This document shows positions 49,540 through 61,669 of a stretch of 64,000 nt of DNA, piece by piece. The notes under the pieces were generated by a model. That model did no database searches and had not been told where the DNA came from. It was given only the letters and a program-made list of their open reading frames with translations. A program made the translations under genes and the position numbers. The stretch's first letter is position 1; every line of letters starts with the position of its first letter. The stretch spans positions 1-64,000 of the forward strand of contig ARYC01000832.1 of NCBI GenBank assembly GCA_000711775.1, written 5' to 3'. The DNA is from Oxytricha trifallax (Eukaryota > Ciliophora > Spirotrichea > Sporadotrichida > Oxytrichidae).

Positions 49540-52500
49540 AAAAACAGTATAGATCTATCTCTAAATATCTCCTAATTACTTACTTTTTTCTTCATTGAAA
49601 ATCTTCAGTTTTTTCATAATATTCTATCGTGTTGTAAGTGTGGGATGAGTATACTTTACTCTATTTTTTATTTCTTAAGCATGCTATTGTAACTGCTATA
49701 AACCTTGATGATCAAAGTTGTTTTGCTACTTCTATTATTAATTCTTGAATTTTAATATATTTGAGGTGTTATTTCCCAAAGAAAAATGACGATTTTTATT
49801 TATAGCTGGGAGTGAGAGGCTATTTAGAGAATTCTTAATTTAAGAAGTTTAATTTTAATCCATTTGATAATACTCATTAACTTTTTAAGGTGACTGGAGC
49901 AAACTAGAATTTGAAGAGTCTTATTAAAGCCCTTTACTATTTCCCAAATTTTTCAATGTTGGAAGAATTTTCTAACTTTTAATGGAGGGTAGATATCTAT
50001 GCTTAGAATTTTAGATTTATCCCATTCTATTTAGTGATTAATCATTGTTAGTTTTTGGTTTTATAATTTTGCTTAAGCTTGAAAGTGTTTACTCATGTTT
50101 GCTCCATGGCACTAATTAATCTTGGATGCTATTATTATTATTTTATAAATATGGCTTTACCCCTATCAATCTTGGTTGATAAAATGATGTGCCCGGGGAT
50201 GATCCATAGTCGCTCGTAAACTCAACTTAAAAATTAAAAAATTTGACTGCCCAAATATTTTTATTTCCTAATTTGCTACTTATTATCCATTAAATTATTA
50301 ATTAAAAAAAACACTCAACTTAAACATTCTAACTCCTCATACTCTATTATTATGATAAAAATTGAGATTATTGCTTCTTGCTTTCTAGATTTATTTTGTT
50401 CTATAAATTTTAGTTTTGAGTATCTGCTAATGTCTAACTTAACTTGTTTATTGAAAAGAGATGCGAGGAAGATTTAGAGTTTTTCATGCTACTATTTTTA
50501 TTTATTTTACAAATTTTAGATTGATTTTTCAATTTATCAAATTAAATTTTATATATTAAACAAAGATTAATGTATCAGTAAAAATTTAAGATTTAAAGGA
50601 AATTAATGAGAATATGAACTTATTTTAAAAAAATAACTTATATTTGTTTATATTAATTATTCATTCTTAAATACTGCTAGTGTTAAACTTTGAATCTTTC
50701 TTTATTAGAGGTTGATTTACTCTCCAATCAATTATTAAGTTGATTAAAAATATAAGTATAATTTGATATTTTATTAAGAAAAAGTGCTTTTATTAATTAA
50801 TAATTTTTAAATTTTCTTCAATGCTATTTGGCAACTGGACTCATAATTTCATTTAAATCACCATGCGAATTTTATTATTAATTTTTCTTTTTAAGAAACT
50901 CCTCAAGGCTTATATTCACCCCCAATTATTATATAGAATCACTTTCATTACCTTATATTTTAGGTAGCTACGTCAGGTATCTAGTCTACAATTTAGATAT
51001 CTCTTCAGTGTATATTGCTTCGTTTGTATTCTAATTTTGGAGATAAAGTCTCTGTGAATTCATGTATTTTTAATTGTATTTCAAATGAGTGTTTTATAAA
51101 ATGTTTTTGTCTTGATCTAAATCGTTATTCTATCGCATTGTTCTGATAATCAATTCTTCCTCAATTAAATCATTTTCTCTCTGTAATTCCTCTGAGAATT
51201 CTTTTGAGCGGGTATGTGAGTTTTACAGGTTATTATTGCGATATTCATTTTTCTAAATATTTCTGGTTTATTACGGAGAGATCTTAGCTTTTTAAACCTT
51301 TTAATTCTGAACAAACTGCACTTATTTAAATAGCTTAGAATTAGTCAAATCTATATCGATATCTTAACTTGTTTACTCATCAGAAACTATTTTATTTTAT
51401 CTCTTGGGAGATTATTCTGTTTAATTATTAATTTCCTAATAATTATGTTGATCTTATTACTCGCCCTGGAAATGTTTAGTTTTATATCTCCAATAGCCAC
51501 TATGCATTACATTCCTTAAAATTGCTTTTTTATCTTTGGACTTTAGTAAATTTTATTTTATTTGCTTCAACTTAATGCGAGTTTAACGCAATTCTTCTTG
51601 ATTTCTATTTCTTTCCAGGTTTTAAAAACTAAGTAAGGGGTTGTGGGAGAGCAAATTATTTTCATCCACAGAGGAATTCAAGTAGTAATTAATTTAAATT
51701 AAAGAAAGATAAAGTTAACCATTAAACGTATAAAATCATTATGAAAATGATAAGACTATAGTGATTTTCAATTGATTCTAGAGGGTCTTGATACATCAAA
51801 CTGTGTGCTTAATAGTTATTATTTTCTGGGGAATGATAATCAACTGATTAATTACTTATTCTATCGCTTCTTATACTTTATGATTAATGAAATATATTTA
51901 AATAATGATTTTTTTTCAAAAACTTATATAAAATTTTACATTATATATATACTCTAAACATAATTAGATCCATGATAGTTTTCTAAAACATCTCTAAGAC
52001 TTCTATTTGGTTTTACAATTTTTGACTATTATTAAGGAGATACTTATTACTGCTGCTATTCTTATTGAAATATAGTCTCTATTTCACTAAGGAATTCTTG
52101 ATGAGTCTGGCTTGTCGAATGTGATTATCTCTACTTTTTAAGTGGCTTGATATCATTTTAATTTTGAGCAATTTATCGTTAACTAGACTTATGACTGTGA
52201 TAAGAGCATATTTTAATTAAATAACAGATAAATAAAGGGTCATCTTAGATAAATGTTTATTGATTATCTAAAGTGAAGGAATAATTATAGATTATTGAAA
52301 GAGCTTAAAATTTGGATTTTATTAGAGTTTATTATGAAATCCTTATAGTGATTATCTACTTATTCCAGCAACTTAAGTTTTTAAGAAGCATTCATAAACA
52401 ATGTAGAATTATCAAAAGTTCTGGTTGGATCTACATTTTTGAAATCTAGAGAAGAGAGATTATTTATTTTCCCTCCTGATTTTTAAAAATCTGTGTTTCT

Positions 52501-54022
52501 TACACCACTCATACTTGGTTTACTTTGAAAAGTTTCATGGAGAATAAGTTTCAATTTATCTTAATCTTTTTATAGTTTATCCTTCAATATCCTATCTTAC
52601 CAGTATTGATGCTATATGTGTTATTAATGCTATTTTCTCTCGATTAAACTGGCTGAGTGATTAATATGATTCCTTTATGCAAAATTCTAGTTTTTGTTGA
52701 ATTTTTAGAGTTAAATTAGATATTTAGAATCTATTAACAGAGGGGTATTGTTTGATTCATAATGTTAGATATTATTAGCTTATTCTAAGATAAAGTTTTA
52801 GTTATGATGACTCTAGTTAAAATTAGTTGATGTAATGCCAGTTTATGCATCTTTAGACATAGTATTTAAATTTCGTTGAGCGTTATGTGAGAGTATTGTT
52901 TCTCTAAGATCTTTGTTTAAATTTTAGTTACTGATTATGTTATTAGATTGAATTCTATGTTGAAAATCCTGTTCTGACATTTTATATGAACCAATATGTG
53001 ACTATCCATAACCCGAATTCATCGTTCTACTATTATTTCCTCCAAATGATCTAGTAAGATATTAATTGTAATTTGGCATCATAACATTGACTTGTTAATT
53101 ATAAAGTTCAGGGTGTTATTAATCAACATTTTACTATTAATAGCTATTCATGACCTAGTCCTTTTTAACTACTAAACTATGAGAAGTGAGATCTTTATTC
53201 TTCCAGTAATTTACTTTAGTCTACTTTAAATCCTTAATTTTGTGAATTGCATTACTCTAGGTTATCAAATCGTCATTATAGGATAATAAAAAATACTTTA
53301 GTAATAAGTCATATAAAATATAGAGACATTTAGTTTGAACAAATTCTACCAATATTAAGAATTTTCTTTATAATTTTAGGGCTTTAACTTACATCATTGA
53401 TGCTCTCATCCTATTTTTGGATTGATTTCTTATCAAAGTTATTGCTCTTTTACTCCTACTTAATTTTTGAACTTCTTCCTTTCTATTTTAATTGAGATTG
53501 ATATCTCTTGGCAAAGTATTTATACTATGTGTTTAAATTGTTACTATGTTCAGTCTTACTTTCCATTTGTTAATGATTTTTATGTGTAGAATTTATTTTC
53601 TGGTTTTACGAGGTTTCCACTATTTATTGATTGGTAAGCGGATGACTATCTTGCATTAAAAATAGAAAAATAGATATTAAATATTCTGCATTTACTGTTT
53701 CAACCTTGTTTATTGATGTTTTAGCATTTTACTAGCTAAATGCATTTAAAAAGCAGTCATGCCTTTTCCTTGTTAATTGGCTCCATTCATCACACTATTT
53801 TTACTCTGACTATAGTGTGTTAAGACTTTGTAAATATAGAAATAAAATAAATGTGAGAATAAGTTTTTAAGATTTTATGAATATATTAAGTAAGTAAATA
53901 TTACCTGTTAAAATTGGGTGATAGGTTGATTAATTATCTTTGCTATGTGTTTTGAATTTAATTTTATGATTAATAGTAAAACTACTATTACTAATCTATT
54001 GTATTGTTTCTTGAGAAGCCAT
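49540..54022 (-). CDS. Long Gln/Asn/Ser-rich coiled-coil protein, function unknown
   Basis: ATG at 54022 (MASQETIQQISNSSFTINHK), an intron near 53900, then a low-complexity region with blocks such as NQYLTRSFGGNNSRTMNSGY (about 53090-53030) and KYFAKRYQSQLKQKGRSSK. A helical, charged region lies near 51600-51120 (QEELRQTRIKLKQIKQNLLK; SKEFSEELQRENDLIEEELI), probably coiled coil. The C-terminal part includes QEIKNRVKYTHPTLTTRQNI near 49660-49600. Several AT-rich inserts interrupt it. The exact stop is uncertain; TAA codons near 49540 are read through and a terminal intron is possible. No family recognised. Confidence 0.5.
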
Positions 54023-54353
54023 CCAACTAGGAGTGTGTCAATTACATTTTTATTTATAATATATTAAGGATATCAATATTAATTATTTTAATTTATTTTT
54101 GGAAATCTTTTCTAAATGAATTGAATATTTTGTTAATGAAGATTATTAAATAATTCCAAAATTTTATATTTATAAGAATATCAGAGTAATAAATTTTAAT
54201 AAAACTATATAATTACAAAAATACAATTATTCTTATTGTGATAAATTAAGCATCACTAAATTAAATATAGCGTCATCATTAAAAATATCAATATATAAAC
54301 AGAAGATTATACTTTAATTTGATCTATAGATAAAGATATAAAATTTGAATAAG
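54023..54353. other. Divergent intergenic region
   Basis: About 330 AT-rich bases between two divergent start codons, so it should carry both promoters. No motif could be named. Confidence 0.5.
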
Positions 54354-56927
54354 ATGAGCAGTAAAAACCTTCAACAAGGAATCTTAACTGAGAGTAAATT
54401 AGAAGCTCTTTGCAAAGATAAAATTCAAGCACAGTTTAACAAAGTTATTTATAGTTATAACAAACAATAATTAATAATAAAACATAATACAAAGTAGTGT
54501 CATATAGCCAAGATCCTCCTAGACTTGGAAATTAATATAGCGAAGATTCAGCACTGTAAACTTACTTATAACTCTTTTATGAGAAGTCTACCACTAAGCA
54601 GCGCATCATAATGGAAAATGATCTCGCAAATTTCATTAATGTTTTATTCTTAAAATTGGGAATTGTGTGTCAGATAATAATCTATTTAGCTATATTGTAA
54701 AATTTCGGAGCTAAAGTTACATCTAGAGAATACCTGGACATGATGGCAGATGCAGAAGACAACAAGCCAAAACTCGAGCAATTTGATGCTTGGGGCAAGA
54801 GAATCGATAAATTACAGACCGGTGAAGGCTGGAGATTTTTCAAGAAAGAGGCTGCGGTAGAAAAGCTAATATAAATTCCTTACAAAAACTCTGACGTCAA
54901 TTCCCCAGACTATAATTCTTTGTTTATTTAAGTTATGATCAGGATTTTAATATTTATACAACCCAAACAGCAGAGTTCATCAGGTAGTGAAGTTATTCTT
55001 GTTTTCTGCATCAAGTGGCTATGTTTCCTGTCCACTTGCAATGACTGATGGAGCTGCTTATACTTTGAGAGAGCTTAAAAGATAAAATTCACCACACTGG
55101 TCTCCGTAGCTTTAAAATGCTTTTGAAAGCTTGACTTCAGAGGACCCTAAAAAGATTAATATTATAATTATAATATAAAAAATAATTTAAAACATATGCT
55201 GCATTAGATGTTTAGTTTATATTAGTAATTTAGATGTGGACTTCAGGTTAATGGATGACAGAAAAACGTGGAGGCTCTGATGTCTCAGCAGCAACTGACA
55301 CGTTCGCAATAGAAGACCCTCAAAACTCCAAGTAATGCTTGCTATACGGTTATAAATGGTTTACATCAGCAGTGGATTCAGAAATGACTCTTGCTCTAGC
55401 AAGATTCCCGTAAAATAATGAGGAGCTTGAAAGTGGGAAGGGTAAACTGGCTCTGGTATTTGTAAGGATAAAGGATTCTTTGGGAAGACTAAATAATATT
55501 GAAGTTGTAAGATTGAAGGATAAGCTTGGTACAAGGCAACTTCCAACTGCTGAGTTGATATTTTAATTATTTATCAAATAAAGTGAAGTTATTTATGAAT
55601 TTTGAATAAACAATTTGCATTATAATTAAATACTCAAAGGTACTGTCGGAACAAGAATATCAAACATAGGCAAAGGTATAAAAACAATATCCAATATGCT
55701 CACAATTACTAGAATTCACAATGCCTTGGGAGCCCTTGGTTTCATGAGAAGAATTTTAGCACTAGCTAATGATTACAAAGAACGAAGATTTGCTTTTGGC
55801 AAGAAACTATCTCAGCATTAACTACATATTAAATTAATACTATTTTTTTCATTTGAAAAAGGGATTTTAATTAATACTGACAAGTGAATCTTAGGTAATT
55901 TTTTAATTTAAAAATTATTTTATACATATGAATGTGCTTGCTAAACTTGAGAAAACTTACAGAGGAAACTTGTTGTTTCTGCTGGAATGTGCATATCTCT
56001 TATAGAAAATAGATAACGGAGATTATTCCTAATAACAAGAACTTAGACTGTTTATACTTAATCTTAAAAAGTCAAGTCTTATATTCTCCTTTCTTAAGTA
56101 AATCTTAAAATATATTTAGACTGATGACTTCAGTGTTGAAATTATTCACTGCCAAAGATGGAATTGGATTAATAAGCGAGGGTTTGGAATTGATTGGAGG
56201 ACTTGGATATATGGAAAATTCAAGAATTCCCCAAATCTTATTAAAAATTACATGTATATCAAACATATTATTTATAATTCACTTTATAAGAGATGCTCAA
56301 GTTTTACCAATTTGGGAGGGAACGACTAACATTCTAAGTTTGGATTTTTCAAAGGATGTGTTCAAGCATTACAAACAAAACAGATTGATATTATAGAAAA
56401 TACTTACTATCAGATAATGTAATAATTTATAAGTTCATGGTATATGTAAATCAAAACATTAGATAATTAACGTAGTTTTTAAAGATAAGACCAGAAGATT
56501 GATAGCATAAATACATAATCAAATCTTGAAGTTTTGAGATAATATTCAGAAAAGTATTTGGAAACTTTGGATAAAATTTACGAATAAAAGAGTATTGTTT
56601 TGATTGAGAGTTAATCCAGAGTTCTATCTATCAAGTAAGTTCATTTCTCTAATTTTTTAACTATATTTATCCTAACCATTTTTTAGTTTTGCATTACTTC
56701 TTATCCCACACATATTCCTACGAAGAGTAATGCCAGTTCACTATTAAGATGAGGCTGAAGTCGACGTCTTTTCATTCTGGATAGAGAGACTCAATAGAGA
56801 ATACAGAGAGGCTTTTGTAGATGTGAGAGATCAGGAGAAGGCTTTTAAGAATGACTCAAGAATACTTAGGGGTGTCGATTACGGCAGAAATATTGATGAT
56901 TTCATGAAGCCTAGACATAAGTTGTGA
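54354..56927 (+). CDS. AidB-type acyl-CoA dehydrogenase
   Basis: ATG at 54354, TGA at 56925-56927. Blocks in order: PPRLGNQYSEDSALQTYL (about 54506-54560), [20 protein letters not shown] followed by DAWGKRID (54728-54810), [20 protein letters not shown] (55016-55075), [19 protein letters not shown] (55253-55310; the FAD/substrate loop, AidB has MTEKQGGSDV), [20 protein letters not shown] (55350-55410), [17 protein letters not shown] (55509-55560), [19 protein letters not shown] (55711-55770), [32 protein letters not shown] (56175-56240) and [15 protein letters not shown] (56300-56350), whose WEGT holds the usual catalytic-loop glutamate. The length and the TEKxGGSDV motif favour the AidB/long acyl-CoA dehydrogenase subfamily over short mitochondrial ones. 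It is a flavoenzyme of acyl-CoA oxidation by family. AT-rich inserts (introns or IESs) interrupt it at about eight places. Confidence 0.85.
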
Positions 56928-57316
56928 ACAATAAAGAGAACAAGATTATTAAGTAATTGTTATAATTAAGTATACAATGATAAACTGAATGATATATCAA
57001 AAAGTTAAGTCAAGAAATTAAAATGGGTAAAGCTTTTAGTTTGAGTTAGTTTAAAGAAGGAGAAATAAAATCAATTTTAATTTTTCTTAATCATTTCATA
57101 AAAGCTTAAATTCATAGCATATATATCTTATACTTTCGATAGTCATTATTTTTTCAAGGAGAATATACGTTTTTGACATGATTTTTTCTTTTTCTCTGAT
57201 CATTTTGATAATTAACTTGATTTCTCTCGATTTAATCAAAAGTCATTTCATCCAGTTATTGGTATTGCTAACTCTCCCTTTTGCTCACATTCTTAGAAAT
57301 CATCACTATCTTCTCT
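56928..57316. other. Convergent intergenic region
   Basis: AT-rich, between two convergent stops. Nothing recognised. Confidence 0.45.
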
Positions 57317-58819
57317 TCATTATTCTCTATTTTTTTAAGTCCATAAACCCCTATAAATCTCATACAAATTTCTAATTAAAAATGACTATTCATTATGGTT
57401 TGGCTTATAACTTTATGATGCAAATTACTAGACGTCATTATCTTCCTCTTCACTCTCACTTAACCCCTCTTGATCATGATTGACTTGATTTGTCCACACT
57501 GGTGTCTTAAATTAGTGAGTTAACTACATTGCATCGTTCTAGCTACTGCTCATATTTTTATTGTAATTTTATCATAAAAGAATAAAATATGAAATTGTAG
57601 TGATTAAGGTTTTCAGTTTTATCCTTCAGACTGCTTTAACCTGTCATTAAGAATTCATGCTAGTTAAATAGACTTCCAGCCCCTTCTGCAAACTATTGAA
57701 TATTTTCATATATAATAATGCATAAATTGTAGGGCTTTAATATGAATAATATAACTTTGAATATAGTGAGGCGCGTTATATGTTTCAGTCTCCCTTATCT
57801 AATTGGCAAGATTAATACCATTATTATTATTCACTGTGAAGTATTGTTCACTCTGCTTTTTCTACATTTAGTTTTACTACTCCTAATAACTCAACTTCTT
57901 GCTACTATTATCTCTGTAAAACAAAGATATTGGTTGATTGTTTTCTTGTGTGATTAATCCAGAATTCATAGCTTTGAAAGTCTCAGTCTGGGAATTATTA
58001 GCGTTTAAGACTTTGCTACCAGGAATAATTTGTGAGTGATTGTTATTTAGTTACTATTACGATGAAATATGTGAAATATTTTGACTGCTATTATTTCCCT
58101 GATTTTATTGCACTTTTTGAGTGTGCTGGTCTCTGACTTACTTAATTTTATGTTTTAGTACCTGTAAATCGCTTGAATTTGACTTAAGAATCTTCTCTTT
58201 ATAGTGGTGTGAAGAATCTGAGGATTGATGATTTTCTAGGTTTGCCAGGGATTCTTGGTTTTAGTTATTGTGAAAACCTCCGTTTTCTGACTCATATATA
58301 GAGAATTCTACTATGTTCTATTACTACTGTTAATATGGGTTTTATTGTCTGAAATTTTGATTATCTGGATATTGCATATTATCAGTATATGGGGAGAGAC
58401 CTTGGTTGAATTATGAAGTAGCTTGCTTTTGGTAATTTATGCTTGTAGTTGGATTTTGGTACATAAACTAAGAAATTGAAATAAGAGACAAAAATTGAGT
58501 CTGTAAAATACTAAAAAATCTATGAATATACAAAGTTGTTTACCAAACTAGTTGACTTGAGTTTTAGTAATCATGTTGACAATTGACTTTGATTTTTATT
58601 CAATCAAATCTTCAAGTTTTTAATTGAAATCATTAGCAAGTGATAATAAACTTTCAGGTCTAGACAGACCAATCGAGACTAAAAATATAATAATATATTT
58701 AAAATATTTTCTTAGACTTTCTGAACCTTTTTGTTTTTATTAATGTTTTAACCTCCAAACCCTTCTAAATTCTCCAATTCATCATAGAAATTTCCCCCCT
58801 CTTCATCAAATCCATTCAT
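57317..58819 (-). CDS. Asn/Gln-rich protein with acidic ends, function unknown
   Basis: ATG at 58819 (MNGFDEEGGNFYDELENLEG, strongly acidic), then an insert, VSIGLSRPESLLSLANDFNQ (58680-58620), and a long Gln/Asn/Ser-rich region (SLANLENHQSSDSSHHYKEK, about 58260-58190). An acidic stretch EGLSESEEEDNDV is near 57470-57430 and TGA is at 57317-57319. No domain recognised. Close to the preceding gene on the same strand: its stop lies 47 bp upstream of this start. Confidence 0.5.
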
Positions 58820-58865
58820 TTTTTAATAAATAACTCTCTAATTAACTCATTAATCTTTATATTTA

Positions 58866-60543
58866 TCAATTATTATTATTCATTTAGCTGCTACTGTCAT
58901 TATTGGGACGATTTTATTGATCACCCAGTCTCTGCCTGAGCACCTAATTTTAATGCTTGAATTTCTCCAGTTCTCGCTTCATCTTCTCAAATTAAGCCAT
59001 TTCATTGACTATTTCCTCTCTTACAGTCTGTGCATCTTCAAAAAGATCTAAAACCTTTTGTTGTTCTTCTCTCAGTTAATCTTGTAGAATTTTCACTTCA
59101 CGCATTAACAGTGAATTATCCTCGATTAATTTCTTGTGCTCCACTTATTCATATATAAAACAATATTTTAAGTTCATTTCTTAACAAATAACATTATATT
59201 AATAGGTGTTATTCTTAATTAGGAACTTAAAGATAGTAAAAAATAAAAACAACTATAGCAAAAATTAAAGTTATAAAGTTAATAAAATAAATGATTGTCT
59301 GATGAATTACTCACTTTAGCTACCTTTGAGTTAAGACCTCAGATTTTCAATTTCACTTTCGTATTTAGTCTGCAATTCCTTTGTTTTCTGTGATTAATAG
59401 CTGAGGTCTTATTCTAAGAATTAACACTTCAAACTTCTAAAATTGCAATTTACTATTAAATATACTAGAGGAATAAATAATTGAATACTTTATGATATTT
59501 TTATGTTTTATTTAAACTTAGATCTTTGATTTCTTCTCTTAATCACTTTAACTCCTCCTGGTGAGAAAGAGTCTTTTGCTGATCATATAGATTTGTCATT
59601 GAGTCATTCAATTAACCGGTATTTGTCAAATTATTGAGTGTACCAATATTTAATGATAATCTGTACAATTTAAAATATTTTTATAGAGTACCAGTCCCAG
59701 TAAGAGAATTTGTGGTTAAATTGTAATGATCCTTTAACATTGCACTCTGTTTTGTATCAATAGAAGATAAAATTGTATAAGAAGAGGCAAAAATATATGA
59801 GTAGTTTATTAATAGATGTACCAAGATGCTTCTAGAAGTGCTGCTGCAAAGATTTCTTAAGTGGGTCCCCTGGCATATTGAATCCCCCGGTATTCTGCTA
59901 CAAATTTGAGACCTAAGCTTGTAAACTCATTACTTGCTTATAGTAATCACTTTAGATCTTCTCAATAATTATAAAACATATTTTGACTGATTTAAAGGGG
60001 GTACTATATTATAAGTAATTTGAAAATTGGTGCATTTAAAATAAGTGAATTATTCTCAAATTCAGATTCTTTGATTTTCATGAGTCCAATGTGGATTTAC
60101 TTGATAGTTCGAGATAGTACATCCTCAGTGAGTAGCAACTCCTTATTTTCCTTGCTATTTGTGGTGTTTTAGGAATTCATATTGGCATTATTTCTGATTT
60201 CTTGCATAATTAGGTACTTAGCCTGCTCAAGGATATTAATTTAATATATTTAATGAAGTGTAAATCAGACGTTAGTATAAGGTATTAATGCAATATTGTA
60301 GTTAGGGTTTGGTATTTTAATATTCTCTGGGAAATTGCTGTGACAAGATACATCTATCCTTATCATAAATTCGTTTTCACTACTATGATCTGCATCATCA
60401 ATGCTATTTATGGAGTCGCTTTCTATTGCATGTTTAGTGTTTTACTTTTTGTATTTGTTGTTTATGGTTTTCTGAGTTTTATAGGGTAAATTGTTGTCGA
60501 CTGATTCTATGTCGTGGTCTTTGTGAATTTTAGACTGTTCCAT
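58866..60543 (-). CDS. Coiled-coil protein, function unknown
   Basis: ATG at 60543 (MEQSKIHKDHDIESVDNNLP), a block ending IPNPNYNIALIPYTNV, then EQAKYLIMQEIRNNANMNSQ, VMSLQAQVSNLQQNTGGFNM (59945-59880), DSMTNLYDQQKTLSHQEELK and LREEIKDLS (59610-59520), EQDLSYQSQKTKELQTKYES, and a long heptad-like stretch ILQDQLREEQQKVLDLFEDA through VREEIVNEMAQFEKMKRELE (59090-58980). TGA at 58866-58868. It is predicted to be rod-like over its C-terminal half; AT-rich inserts separate the blocks. No family assigned. Confidence 0.6.
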
Positions 60544-60589
60544 TGATTATTAATTATATAATTTTAATACAAAAATACTATAAATTATT

Positions 60590-61361
60590 AGAGCCCCTAA
60601 TTGTTTAAAAATGCATTATAATTTGAATTTAAATTACTCTTCTTCCTCTAAAATTGTATTGTTTACCTCATCTTAATCTTTAACCTGTTTTTTGCCAATG
60701 TTTTACTCATTTTACTCAATAATTTATAAGCAAATAATGTTATTCCTAGAATAAGAATGACATAAATATAATTTTGGTAACCAAAAGGATTGTAACTGCT
60801 GTTGCTACTAGATTGTTTACTATGTTTATTAGAAGATTGAGCTGTTTGTTATCTAGGTGTTTTATCTTTATTTTTCTCCCCATCACTTATCATCACCATC
60901 ATTTAAAAAATACCCTAAACTAATTTCAACCCAATTAAGCTTATAAATAATAATTTTCTCATAGAAATTATACTCAATGAAATGTTAAATTTATTTTTAA
61001 TGATTGGGGGAGGTGGTCTGATTTGAGTCTACCCACCAGGGGTAGGTTTTGTCTATTTTTAAGCATTAATATTGAAGTTTATCATGGGTGGAGGAGGTAT
61101 CTTACTGTTGTTATTCTATAATTATTTCAAGCCAACATGCTAATTGTAATTTACTTGCTTGATATCCTATTCTGATTAATTAAGGGATTGATATTAAGAA
61201 TTCTAAAGTGAAGACCCTAAAGACTAGGACTCAGACTACTATTTTTGCTTTTTTTATTGTTTTCTTTGTTAAATTTTAAGTGAGTCGTTTTATAAATTAT
61301 GCGTTTTATTGTTAAAAGTGCCGCTTAGATTTGATTGGAAGGAGCTCTGAGACTCACTCAT
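60590..61361 (-). CDS. Gln/Ser-rich protein(s) with a hydrophobic segment
   Basis: ATG at 61361 (MSESQSSFQSNLSGTFNNKT), a Gln-rich stretch (QQRKQQKKQKQQSESQS), a Pro-rich stretch (KIPPPMINFNINAQKQTKPT; IRPPPPIIKNK). After about 60905 comes a second ATG (MVMISDGEKNKDKTPRQQ...) with one clear hydrophobic segment, YIYVILILGITLFAYKLL (about 60775-60720), followed by a basic or acidic tail depending on frame. It is either one gene with an insert or two adjacent small genes, the second with a single membrane anchor near its C terminus. Function unknown. Confidence 0.45.
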
Positions 61362-61669
61362 TTCGTTGTTTGCCAAGGTGCGGGGATCAATATATTAATA
61401 ATTACAATAATAAATGTGAAATTTATATAGTAAAAAGGTATTTATGATCATATCCATGTTTTACAGGGAGATCTTATTGCAATTATTAGCTGAGCATCAT
61501 ATTTGGATATTTTATTTTATAATTTATTAATTTTATTCTTTCACTTAAACATAATTCATAATCAGTTTCACTATAAACTTGAATATATTGTTGGATTACA
61601 AGATAGTTAAGTTCGTTTCACATAAATTGAAATAAATAAATTAAAATAATTTTAATATAATTATTAAGA
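61362..61669. other. Divergent intergenic region
   Basis: AT-rich between two divergent starts; an upstream in-frame ATG for the minus-strand gene exists near 61457. Otherwise nothing recognised. Confidence 0.4.
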